Assembly: GCA_029259595.1 (NCBI GenBank) | Contig: JAJDEW010000088.1 | Span: 17,602 to 81,601, forward strand | From: Planctomycetota bacterium | GTDB taxonomy: Bacteria > Planctomycetota > UBA1135 > GCA-002686595 | Direction: 5' to 3' | DNA: 64,000 bases | Shown here: positions 8,276 through 16,492 of the stretch, piece by piece | How positions within the stretch are numbered: position 1 is the first letter of the stretch | Layout of the letters: each line of letters starts with the position of its first letter | Translations under genes and position numbers: made by a program | The notes under the pieces: model-generated | Told to the model about the DNA's origin: nothing | The model's database searches: none | Seen by the model: the letters and a program-made list of their open reading frames with translations, nothing else

Positions 8276-8988
8276 TTCGCGCGCGCCGCACGCGCGGAAC
8301 GCAGCAAGGCCTCGAAGTCCAGGTCGCGTGGGTCGTCGAGCCGGAACCAGCCCTCGTCCAAGGCGACATCGCGCTCGGCCTCTTCGAAGTTCATCGTCGT
8401 GCGGTCCCCGCCGCGCTCCTCCAGGACGACCCGCCGGACGCCATCCAGCTCCTTCGTCAACGTCACGCGAATCGACGCCAGCGTCCGCTTCAACGCGTCG
8501 CCCTTCGGCGTGAGCTCGATCAGCGCCTGCGGCTCGCGCGCCACGCGCAGGTCGTAGTGCGCGCCACTGTCGGAAAAGCGACCACGGAACCAGCCGCGAA
8601 TCTCCCCCATCACGAGCAACAAGGGATCCTTCGCGCGCCCGAGCTCGAGCGGGCGCCGTTCGCCAGCGCTGTACTCGAACTTCGCGACGTCGTTGCCCGC
8701 GACGACGAGCAGCGATCGAAACGGTTCCTGGATCTCCCAGCGCAGCTTGTCCGGTCGTGCGTAGAGGATCACGCCGCTCGTTCGCAGGGGTTGGTCGAAG
8801 AGCGCCAGGACCTTGACCTGCTCGAAGCGCGCCGCGACCGTTCGCCGCGTCCGCATCCGCTCCTCCACGCTCGCGAAGAAGGCCTGTACGTCGTCACCGG
8901 ACTCGAGGAAGCGCGGCGCGGCCTCGTCCTGGACGGGGGCCGGCGCGATGAGCGACAAGGCGACGAGAAGGAGGAGCGCCGCCTTCAC
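8272..8988 (-). CDS. LolA-like periplasmic lipid carrier
   Basis: A 238-residue protein with a signal peptide (residues 1-19, hydrophobic LLLLVALSLIA core). The mature part has the LolA features: an early FEQVKVLALFDQPLRTSG strand pair, then YARPDKLRWEI and a region of alternating beta strands that would form the open barrel which binds lipid acyl groups. LolA-like proteins in aryl polyene clusters differ from the housekeeping carrier and are thought to ferry the pigment lipid across the periplasm. Both neighbours overlap it by GTGA: the MMPL exporter upstream and the LpxL-like acyltransferase downstream, which supports a joint export role. No separate housekeeping lolA is visible here, so a general function cannot be excluded. 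Confidence 0.82.
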   Translation of the reverse strand: MKAALLLLVALSLIAPAPVQDEAAPRFLESGDDVQAFFASVEERMRTRRTVAARFEQVKVLALFDQPLRTSGVILYARPDKLRWEIQEPFRSLLVVAGNDVAKFEYSAGERRPLELGRAKDPLLLVMGEIRGWFRGRFSDSGAHYDLRVAREPQALIELTPKGDALKRTLASIRVTLTKELDGVRRVVLEERGGDRTTMNFEEAERDVALDEGWFRLDDPRDLDFEALLRSARAARAK

Positions 8989-11900
8989 GGAACAGGCACC
9001 GCCTCACAGGAGAGCACCAGGTTCGAGAACACCCCGAGGTCCGGGTGGCGCGAGCGCACGCGGAACCCGGCGCTCGCGAGCAGCGCGGTCCAGCCGTCCT
9101 CGGTGTGGAAGGTGAAGCCGCCGTGCCCGCGCGTGAAGCCCGTCGCGACGGCCAGCGCCTCGGCCCCGGCGACCAGCCAGTGACGCGCGCCCGGCGTGCG
9201 GCAACCGTCGCGGAAGAGGAGCTTCGTGCCTTCGTTCATGCCGGAGCGCAGGTGAGCGAGAATCGCGCGCTGCTCGTCCTCGCTCCAGTAGTGGAGCACG
9301 TCGACCAGCAAGACCTCACGATAGGGCGCCGTGTCGTGCTGACGCACGTCCTCGGCCAGGAATCGTACGGGAAAGTCCGGTCCCAACGCCGCGCGCGCCG
9401 CGCGGAGCTTCCGCTCGTCCGGGTCGAGCGCGGTCAACGCACGCCGCGGAGCCGCCGTGGCGAGCCGCGCGGTCATCACGCCGTAGCCGCAACCGACGAC
9501 CAGAACGGGCCCCTCCCCGTCGACGAGGGCGGGCAGCGCACGCACGAGCGGATCGCGCTTCGCCTTCGAGGCCGCGTAGTTCTTCACGAAGGGTCCATGC
9601 TGGCGATACATCCCGGCGAGCTCGCGGTACCAGCCCGGCCCCTGCAACGTCTCGAGCCGAAGCGGGTCCCGTCGCGCGCGAATCCGTGCGGCGGCCGCTT
9701 GGGCGAGAGCCGCGGCGGAAGGTGCGGGCGGGAGCGGCGCGAGGACGCGCGCCGCCACGTCATGATCGCCGATCCAGCCACCCGGTTGCCGCAGGACGCC
9801 GGCCTCGGCCAGGGCGATCGGACGAACGGGGAGGCCGCGTTCGTGCGCCAGGTCGAAGGCGGCCGCGGCGGCGCCGGCTTGCTCCGCCTCCGTCCGCGGC
9901 AGGAAGGCGACGGCCGAGCGCCCCGCGGCCAGCGCGGCCGCCGGCGCCTCGTCCGGTGCCCCGCGGAACAGCGCTCCGCCCATGGGCAGGCGCGCGAGCG
10001 ACGGCGGCAACGCGAGGCGCGCGTGCGGAACGAGCGCGAGCAGACACAACCCGCCGAGCTCGGAAGCCTCGTCTGCGACGTAAAGACATGGCTCTTGCGA
10101 GGGGGCCTCCTCCTCGCGCGTGAACACGCGCCGACCGATCGGCAGGCCGTAGCCCACGTCGCGCGCCACCGCCCGCAGCGCTTCGTCGCGGGCCAGACCG
10201 CCGAACGCCATGCGCCAGCGGTGGAGCGCGAGCCGCGCCTGGAACCAGACCGTCGCGACGATGTTGCGCGGGCTCGGAACACCGTTCGGGCCGGCGGCCG
10301 CGAGCACGGAACGGCACAGGACGGGCACGAACAGCTGCGTCGCGAGCGCCGCCGAGGCGATCCCCAGCGCGGCGGCGACGCCGACCGTGTGCAGGACCGG
10401 GTGGCGCGCGAAGGCCAGCGCTCCGAAGCCGAGGCAGCTCGAGAGCGCGCAAAAGAGGGCCGCGGCGCGGGTCTCGGCGGTGCGATCGACGCCGCTCGCC
10501 CGGCGCTCGCGGTAGCTCGCGGCGAGGAAGATCGCGTAGTCGACCGCGATGCCGAACTGGAAGACGACGAAGATCCCGTTGCCGAGGTTCAACGGGGTGC
10601 GCGTCCAGCCCAGGAGGCCGAGCGTCCAGACCAGGCCGAACCCGAGCGGCACCAGCACGACCGCCGTCAGGACCGACTCGGCCGTCCACGCGGCGACGAC
10701 GAGCAGAACGGCCAGGAAGGCGAGGCAGCCCAACACCAAGACCTCGTCCTTCACCAGGCTCGCGATCGTGCGCATCAGGCTTTCGGCGTTGGCGACGACG
10801 ACGTCGGGCTGCGTGCTCGCGAGCCGCGTGGCCAGCTCCGAGAACTGGTTCCAATCGGCCGTGGTGACGGGAGTCGACACGCGCCAGCCGCCCGCGACGT
10901 GCGCGAGACGGTCGTCGAGCAGCGCGCCGACGCCCGCGGCCCGCAGCTCCTCGACGCCGAGCGGCGTCAAGCTCTCACGCTCAGGCCCGACCGCCGCCGC
11001 GCGCGACGCCGCCGCTTCGCTCGGCGCGGCTTCGAGCCGGCCCGGAGGGCGCGCTTCGAGCGCGGCGAGAAAGGGGTCGAAGGCCGCGCGACGAAAGCCT
11101 GTGCCCTCGAGCGCAGCGTCGAGCGCGGCGGACAGGGCCGTACGGCGCGCTGCGGTCCAGAACGCCGCCCAGCGCTCGGCGCGGGCGCGCTGGGTCGCCT
11201 TGGAGGGCAGCAGAGTCGAAAGCGAGGCGTAGCTCGCGAGCCTGCCCTCCGCGCGGGCGCGCGCCAGCTCGCGCTCGAGCGCGTCGTTCGCGACCAAGGC
11301 CTCTTCGAGCGTCGCGCCCTCGGCGAACAAGGTCGACACGCGCGCGCCGCCCCACGTCGCGCGGATCGCGCTCTCGTCCGCCGCGGCTACGGGACCCAGG
11401 CTCGAGAGCTTCTGCACGTCGCCGTCGAACTCGAGCCGTGCCGCTCCGAGCGCGACGAGCGGCGTCACGACGAGGGCCACGAGCGCCGTGCGCCGCGGTG
11501 TCCCGAGGCGCGCGAGCAGGCGCGCGAGATCGAGGCGGGGTGTGCGTGCCGCTCCGAACCAGGGCTCGCAGCAGGGCAAGACGAACAACGCGAAGAGGGC
11601 CGCCGCCGTGATGCCGACGGCGCCGAACAACCCGACATCGCGCAGGCCGGGCAGGGCCGAAGTTCCGAGCAGCCCGAAGGCGAGCGAAGTGCTCAGCGCT
11701 CCGAAGACCAGGGCCTGGGTCGGGATCGGCCGTGGCGGGCTCTGCGTGCGCGCCGCGAGCACGTGCACCGCGAAGTCGATCGACAGCCCGATCAAGACCG
11801 CACCGAAGCCCAGCACCGGCGCCGCGATCGTGTCGCGCAGGAGGCCGAAGACACCGAGGGCACAGACCACGCCGACCAGCGCCGGCGACAGCGCGAAGAG

Positions 11901-12761
11901 CACGTGTCGCAAGCGGCCGAAGCACAGAAACGCCAGCAGGAAGACCGCCGCCAGACCCACGCTCGAGGTCAGCGCCACGTCCCGCCGGATCGCGCGCTCG
12001 TTCTCCAGCGTCGACCGGTGCGCACCCAGGTGGCGGATCCCGACACCAGGGTAGGCCTCCACCGTCGCCGCAGCGGCCGCTTCGAGCGCCGCGAGCAGGC
12101 GCGCACCGCGCGCGGTGTCGCTCGAGGCGAAGCCCGGCTCGACGAGGACCAGGACGTGGCGTCCGTCGGCGCTCGTGATGCGACCGTCGTCGAGCCGCGC
12201 GCCGTCGTCCGCGCTGCCGAAGCCCCCGGAAAGCGACGCCAGCGGCGCGAGCGCCAGGTTCGCGAAGCCCAGGGGGTCGTCCGCAGCGGTGCGCGCGAGG
12301 TGCGCACCGTCGGGCTCCTGGATACGACGCTCGAGCGTCGCCAGTGCCGCTCGCACGCGCGCGGGCGTAAGGCGCGTCTCGAGCTCGGCCCAGGCCGCGT
12401 CGTCGAGGAAGAGCGGGACGTGCGCGCGAACGACGTCGACCAGCGCCAAGGCTGCCTCGAGGTCGACCTGCGCACGCACGGAAGCGGCGACGTCGGCGGA
12501 CGCGAGCACGGTCGCGAAGTGCTCCGCCGCCGCTCCGAGCGTGTCCGGACCGACGTCAGAGGTGCGCGCCTCGACATCGACCAGCGTTCGCTCGAAGGAG
12601 TCCCCCAGCGCCGCCGTCGCCCGCGCCAGGGTCGGGTCGGAATCCGGCAGGAGCCGTGCGAGGTCCGCGTCGATCCGCAGACCGGCGCCGAGGAAGCTCG
12701 CGAAGGCCAGGACGACGATCGTCGCGGCGAAGACGACGGACGAACGACGCCCGACGCTCAC
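8985..12761 (-). CDS. MMPL/RND-type exporter fused to a degenerate acyltransferase-like domain and a SAM methyltransferase
   Basis: A single uninterrupted 1258-codon frame with GTG start. Residues 1 to about 830 form an MMPL-family exporter: two halves, each with a lone helix, a large periplasmic loop and a five-helix bundle. About 850-1030 resembles a PlsC-type acyltransferase, but the HxxxxD pair is gone (the site reads VADEASELGG near 892) and the FPEGTR block has decayed to FLPRTE, so it is probably inactive and may only bind lipid. About 1060-1240 is a class I methyltransferase with the SAM-binding LVVGCGYG near 1083 and an acidic LDPDE after the second strand. The exporter would move the finished polyene lipid across the inner membrane. 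Methyltransferases are usual separate partners in these clusters. Both gene ends overlap neighbours by four bases, and no frameshift is apparent. Confidence 0.85.
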   Translation of the reverse strand: MSVGRRSSVVFAATIVVLAFASFLGAGLRIDADLARLLPDSDPTLARATAALGDSFERTLVDVEARTSDVGPDTLGAAAEHFATVLASADVAASVRAQVDLEAALALVDVVRAHVPLFLDDAAWAELETRLTPARVRAALATLERRIQEPDGAHLARTAADDPLGFANLALAPLASLSGGFGSADDGARLDDGRITSADGRHVLVLVEPGFASSDTARGARLLAALEAAAAATVEAYPGVGIRHLGAHRSTLENERAIRRDVALTSSVGLAAVFLLAFLCFGRLRHVLFALSPALVGVVCALGVFGLLRDTIAAPVLGFGAVLIGLSIDFAVHVLAARTQSPPRPIPTQALVFGALSTSLAFGLLGTSALPGLRDVGLFGAVGITAAALFALFVLPCCEPWFGAARTPRLDLARLLARLGTPRRTALVALVVTPLVALGAARLEFDGDVQKLSSLGPVAAADESAIRATWGGARVSTLFAEGATLEEALVANDALERELARARAEGRLASYASLSTLLPSKATQRARAERWAAFWTAARRTALSAALDAALEGTGFRRAAFDPFLAALEARPPGRLEAAPSEAAASRAAAVGPERESLTPLGVEELRAAGVGALLDDRLAHVAGGWRVSTPVTTADWNQFSELATRLASTQPDVVVANAESLMRTIASLVKDEVLVLGCLAFLAVLLVVAAWTAESVLTAVVLVPLGFGLVWTLGLLGWTRTPLNLGNGIFVVFQFGIAVDYAIFLAASYRERRASGVDRTAETRAAALFCALSSCLGFGALAFARHPVLHTVGVAAALGIASAALATQLFVPVLCRSVLAAAGPNGVPSPRNIVATVWFQARLALHRWRMAFGGLARDEALRAVARDVGYGLPIGRRVFTREEEAPSQEPCLYVADEASELGGLCLLALVPHARLALPPSLARLPMGGALFRGAPDEAPAAALAAGRSAVAFLPRTEAEQAGAAAAAFDLAHERGLPVRPIALAEAGVLRQPGGWIGDHDVAARVLAPLPPAPSAAALAQAAAARIRARRDPLRLETLQGPGWYRELAGMYRQHGPFVKNYAASKAKRDPLVRALPALVDGEGPVLVVGCGYGVMTARLATAAPRRALTALDPDERKLRAARAALGPDFPVRFLAEDVRQHDTAPYREVLLVDVLHYWSEDEQRAILAHLRSGMNEGTKLLFRDGCRTPGARHWLVAGAEALAVATGFTRGHGGFTFHTEDGWTALLASAGFRVRSRHPDLGVFSNLVLSCEAVPVP

Positions 12762-13957
12762 GCCGGCGCCTTCCTGCGAGCGTGGCGCGTTCCGAGCAGC
12801 ACGAGCAGGGTCAACACGAAGCCGGCCGCGGCGACGAGCGCCGCGAGCGCGAAGCTACCGACCACCCAGTAGGAGAAGTCCGCGCCCTCGAGCTCGAGCG
12901 AGGTGATGCGCGTGTCCGCACCGCCGATGGCGCGACCGAGCACGAGCGAGGCGTAGAGGATCGCGGGGATGAAGGGCGGGAACGAAACATGTGCCGCGAC
13001 GACCGCGATCGCCTTGGACGCGCGCAGGCCGTGGGCCAGGAGGAGCGTCAACGGCACCTGGAAGCCCCAGAAGGGCGTGATTCCCATGAAGAGGCCCAGC
13101 GCGACCGAGGCCGCGACCCGCAGCGTCGAACCGTGGCCTTCGAGTAGGAGGCTTCGCACCCCGTCGCGCAACTTGTCGCGCAGACCGAGCTCGCGGAAGC
13201 GACGCTTCGTCGTGAGCTGCAGGAAGGTCTCCGGCAACGAGACCCGCAGGAAGCCCAGGTGCCCGTACAGGCCGCCGATCCGAAAGGCGTCGACGACCGG
13301 CCGGTAATGGGACACGCGCTCCCCTTCCTCTTGGTAAAGCACGCGAATCGGCACCGACACGATCGGCACGTCGATCCAGGTCAACTTGACGATCACTTCG
13401 ACCTCGAAGCTGAAGCGGCGCGTGCGCAGGAAGAGCGAGCGCACCTCCCGAAGCGGATAGACCCGAAAGCCCGTCTGCGTGTCCGGCAGGCTCTGCCCCG
13501 CCATCACGCGCATCCAGAAGTTCGAGCAACGGTTCCCCAGTCGACTCGCAAAGCGTGCTCCGGCTCGCACGATGTCGCGTTGCCCGAGGACGAGCGCACT
13601 CGGCTGGGCCGCGGCCGCCGCCAGGAGCCGCGGCGCGTCCTCGGGATAGTGCTGCCCATCCGCATCGAGCGTCACGACGTGCGTGCAACCCGCTTCGTCC
13701 GCCAGGCGGAAGGCCTCCGCCAGCGCGCGCCCCTTGCCCCGGTTGACCGGCTGCGTCCAGACCGTGAGCCCCTCGATCCCGGCCAGGACCTCGGCCGTCC
13801 CGTCGGTCGACCCGTCGTCGATCACGAACACCGGATGGCCGAGCGCCTTGGCTCGCCGCACCACGTCCCCCACCGTCCGCACGTTGTCGAAGACGGGGAT
13901 CGCGAGGCACGGACGAAACGGGGGCGCGTTCGACACGGCGAACAGTCTAGCCCGCAT
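12758..13957 (-). CDS. Family 2 glycosyltransferase with C-terminal DUF2062 membrane domain
   Basis: A 399-residue protein with ATG at 13957. The GT2 domain covers about 10-240: it opens with LAIPVFDN, followed by VIDDGSTDGT and the metal-binding DADGQH, and later has DTQTGFRVYP. The C-terminal 130 residues have several membrane segments with ITPFWGFQVPL, characteristic of DUF2062. This two-domain form is known from aryl polyene and related clusters and resembles dolichol-phosphate-sugar synthases; it may glycosylate the lipid head group. It is the first gene of the nine-gene minus-strand operon. The frame stays open upstream to 14167, but that would run into the divergent gene starting at 14088, so the shorter start is preferred; a GTG at 13936 is also possible. 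Confidence 0.85.
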   Translation of the reverse strand: MRARLFAVSNAPPFRPCLAIPVFDNVRTVGDVVRRAKALGHPVFVIDDGSTDGTAEVLAGIEGLTVWTQPVNRGKGRALAEAFRLADEAGCTHVVTLDADGQHYPEDAPRLLAAAAAQPSALVLGQRDIVRAGARFASRLGNRCSNFWMRVMAGQSLPDTQTGFRVYPLREVRSLFLRTRRFSFEVEVIVKLTWIDVPIVSVPIRVLYQEEGERVSHYRPVVDAFRIGGLYGHLGFLRVSLPETFLQLTTKRRFRELGLRDKLRDGVRSLLLEGHGSTLRVAASVALGLFMGITPFWGFQVPLTLLLAHGLRASKAIAVVAAHVSFPPFIPAILYASLVLGRAIGGADTRITSLELEGADFSYWVVGSFALAALVAAAGFVLTLLVLLGTRHARRKAPA

Positions 13958-14087
13958 CGATTTCAAGATCGTCCGACCGTTCGGTCCAACTCGCCTCCGA
14001 TGGAGCTTTCCGAGCAGCGGCCCGGCGAGAATCGCTGGACGTGGGGAGGTCCCCCGATCGCGGCCTTCCCGGTATCCTGGGCCCGTC

Positions 14088-14420
14088 ATGCGACGCGTGA
14101 TGTGGATCGAGGACAAGTCGAACGGGATCGTCGGGCCGGCGCGGATCGGGTGGGTCGAGGTGCGCAACGGCGGGAAGAAGCTCGTCTACGGGGAACGCGT
14201 GTTCTTCTCGCTGCGCGGCCGCGGCTTCAAGGCCAACTTCGCTGAGCGCGAGACGGGCACGCCGTTTTGGATCTCGGGCTGCCACAAGGACGGCCGCGAC
14301 GCGCTCTACAACACCGACGTCGAGATCGACGAGGACGCGCTCGAGGAATACTGGGTGAACGTGCGCGGTCGTCCCCAGGACGTCACGAAACGCAGGCTGC
14401 GGGTCCGTGGCAAGTACTGA
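14088..14420 (+). CDS. Small conserved protein of the family often mislabelled 1-deoxy-D-xylulose-5-phosphate synthase
   Basis: A 110-residue protein. The order of blocks IGWVEVRNGGKKLVYGER, FWISGCHKDGRDALY and VEIDEDALEEYWVNVR matches a widespread bacterial family of about 100 residues that databases often label 1-deoxy-D-xylulose-5-phosphate synthase by error; it has no thiamine-diphosphate site and is far too small for that enzyme (over 600 residues). It is likely cytoplasmic, with no signal peptide or membrane segment. Function unknown; members tend to lie in single-gene or mixed contexts. The start is divergent from the polyene operon and about 130 bases away. A TATCCT hexamer lies about ten bases before the ATG. 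The GNAT gene follows with a 14-base overlap, so the two are probably cotranscribed. Confidence 0.7.
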   Translation: MRRVMWIEDKSNGIVGPARIGWVEVRNGGKKLVYGERVFFSLRGRGFKANFAERETGTPFWISGCHKDGRDALYNTDVEIDEDALEEYWVNVRGRPQDVTKRRLRVRGKY

Positions 14421-14934
14421 GCCCAGGGCGAGCCTCGTCGTCCGGGACGAACGGCCGGACGACCGGGAGGCCGTCTTCGCCACCCACGCGGCGGCCTTCG
14501 AGCGCCCGGACGAGGCCGAGCTCGTGGACCGCATCCGTGCCAACGGCCACGCGCGCATCGCGCTCGTCGCCGAGCTCGAAACGGTGCTCGTCGGGCACAT
14601 CCTGTTCAGCCCGGTGACGCTGCAGTGCGCGGACGGTGCCGTCGATGGCCTGGGCCTGGCGCCGCTCGCGGTCGCCCCTGCGAACCAGCGCGCTGGCATC
14701 GGCGGCGCGCTGGTGCGAGCCGGGCTCGCACGCTGCCGCGCGCTGGCGACCCCGTACGTCGTCGTGCTCGGCCATCCCGAGTACTACCCGCGCTTCGGCT
14801 TCACGAACGCGTCCGCGCACCATGTCGACAACGAATACGGCGCGACCGAAGCGTTCCAGGTGCTCGAGCTCGTCCCCGGCGGCTTGCCGGCGCGGGGCGG
14901 GCTGGCGCTCTACGGACCCGAGCTGCGGCCCTGA
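14407..14934 (+). CDS. GNAT-family N-acetyltransferase (YhbS-like)
   Basis: A 175-residue acetyltransferase with GTG start inside the end of the upstream gene. It begins with LVVRDERPDDREAV, the usual first strand and helix of GNAT proteins. The acetyl-CoA pyrophosphate loop is near residues 92-105 (VAPANQRAGIGGAL) and the later LGHPEYYPRFGF is characteristic of the YhbS subgroup. It would transfer an acetyl group from acetyl-CoA to an amine; the substrate is unknown. It ends 30 bases before the convergent end of the secreted-protein gene. Confidence 0.85.
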   Translation: MASTEPRASLVVRDERPDDREAVFATHAAAFERPDEAELVDRIRANGHARIALVAELETVLVGHILFSPVTLQCADGAVDGLGLAPLAVAPANQRAGIGGALVRAGLARCRALATPYVVVLGHPEYYPRFGFTNASAHHVDNEYGATEAFQVLELVPGGLPARGGLALYGPELRP

Positions 14935-14964
14935 TCGCCCGCTCGGCCCGACTTCCGAGCGCGC

Positions 14965-16170
14965 TCAACGGGCGCCGAGGACGATGTCGAGCGCGTTGGT
15001 CAGGCCGACCTGGATCGGCCCCAGGGCGAGCGTCGCGCCCTGCGCGGTCAAGGCGGCACCAAGCAGCGTGAGGTCGGCGGGGATCGGGACGCGATGGGTG
15101 CCGAGGTCGACGTCGGTCGCGAGCCGGCGGGTTCCGCACAGGAAGCTGCCCCCGAAGATGCCGCCCAACGGTGCGCCGGACAGCGGAGCGCTGAAGATCG
15201 ACACCAGGGACAACGGAGCCGCCACGGTGCTGATCCAGGTCTCGCCGATCACGGGACCGGCCGGGCCGGCGTCCGCGACGGAATCGCCGTCCGCATCGGA
15301 GCCGACGTGCGCGAAGACGTTCGGGTTGGTTCCGCAGGTGCGCGCCGTCGCCGCGGAGGCCTTCGAGCCTTGCTCCCACAGCTGCAACCAGAAGCCGGCA
15401 CAGGGCGAGCCCGAGGGCGGCGGCGGGACCGGGGACGAGCAGCCGAAGAAGAAGGAGACGACGCACGTGCCCACCGAATTGGGCGTCCTGTTGTAGATGT
15501 CGAAGACGTTCATCCAACCCGTGTTGACCGAGAACTCGGTCAGGAGCGGGCCGGTCTGTCCCGGGGTCCCTTGCGGCCCTTCGTTCCCGCTGTAACCCCA
15601 GGAGATCGGGCCGTCGGCCAGGGACACGGGCGACCCCGCCGGTAGAGTCGCGGTGACCATGAAGCCGGGATTGACCTGCGTGCCCAGGGCGGCCGGAAGT
15701 CCCGCGAAGAGAAAGTCTCCCGCCAAGGTGCCGGCCGATCCGCAGAACGGTGAGCCCCCTTGATAGAGGCGGATTCCGAGGGAGGCACCCGGGCCGGGCG
15801 GCACATCGTTCACATCGCGGGCCATCGTCGCGTACGCGAAGCCGAACTTGCCGATGAGCCCCGACGTACCGCAGTCCTTCCGGGCGTAGTCGATGAACTC
15901 CCAGCCGTTCGTCAGGCCGAGGGAGTAGCCGGTCGTCAGCGTGTTGCTGAAGCAATTCGCGAGCGCCCGTTGCAGCCCGACTCCGACCGCGTCCACAGCT
16001 TGCACGCCGCGCTGGCCCAAGCGTGTCGCCACTCCGGTCGCGAGGTCGTAGTGGACGCGCGTGAGCGGGCCCTCGACAGGGCGGAACTCCTTCAGGTGCG
16101 GGAACTGCGCCGCCGGGTGGAGCGGGGCGGTCAGGATCAGGACCAGGAGGGCGAGGCGTCGGGTGCGCAT
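14965..16170 (-). CDS. Secreted protein of unknown function with planctomycete-type C-terminal beta domain
   Basis: A 401-residue protein with ATG at 16170, preceded by a CTGGAG Shine-Dalgarno sequence. Residues 1-22 form a signal peptide ending in AAQ. The mature part has about ten cysteines, mostly in pairs, suggesting disulfides, and a proline-rich PVPPPPSGSP segment near residue 268. The last 50 residues have the pattern VPIPADLTLLGAALTAQGA followed by LTNALDIVLG. I have the impression that similar endings recur in secreted proteins of some marine planctomycetes. I do not recognise an enzymatic family and no catalytic motif stands out. Probably an extracellular or cell-surface protein. 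Its end converges with the GNAT gene. Confidence 0.65.
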   Translation of the reverse strand: MRTRRLALLVLILTAPLHPAAQFPHLKEFRPVEGPLTRVHYDLATGVATRLGQRGVQAVDAVGVGLQRALANCFSNTLTTGYSLGLTNGWEFIDYARKDCGTSGLIGKFGFAYATMARDVNDVPPGPGASLGIRLYQGGSPFCGSAGTLAGDFLFAGLPAALGTQVNPGFMVTATLPAGSPVSLADGPISWGYSGNEGPQGTPGQTGPLLTEFSVNTGWMNVFDIYNRTPNSVGTCVVSFFFGCSSPVPPPPSGSPCAGFWLQLWEQGSKASAATARTCGTNPNVFAHVGSDADGDSVADAGPAGPVIGETWISTVAAPLSLVSIFSAPLSGAPLGGIFGGSFLCGTRRLATDVDLGTHRVPIPADLTLLGAALTAQGATLALGPIQVGLTNALDIVLGAR

Positions 16171-16492
16171 GGGAACTCCAGGGGAGCGGGCCGGTCCGAA
16201 AGGGCCGGTCGGGCGGCAAGGGGGGAAGTGCTTCCATGGTGCTGCGGGCCCGTCGCGCGGAGGCAGGAATCGCGCAAATCCGCACCCCCTCGGTGCCTCG
16301 ACGCCCCTCAGGATCCGCCGGAAACGCCTTCCAGCCCATGCGGCGGGCGGCACCCTGGCGCGGGCTCGCGCGCACGCCCTCGACCCGTGCACGGGCCGGG
16401 GACCTCTTCCTCCGGTTGAGCGCAAGCCGGGGCCGGCCGGCGGGCGAAGGGAAGGAAGGTCCGCCCTTCCGCCCCGCACGACGCACCCCGCC
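16171..16492. other. Divergent intergenic region with no gene seen
   Basis: This 322-base gap separates the secreted-protein gene (minus) from the large helicase gene (plus), so it must hold both promoters. No convincing coding frame, RNA gene or clear -35/-10 pair was found. It contains a short direct repeat of GGGCCGGTC near the minus-strand start and a GGAAGGAAGG purine run about 30 bases before the helicase ATG. Confidence 0.5.

Noticed and set aside
9045..12872. 1275-codon open frame on the plus strand opposite the MMPL fusion gene
   Set aside because: Arg/Gln/Glu-rich shadow of the minus-strand coding sequence; no membrane helices or motifs, while the minus strand has a clear exporter.
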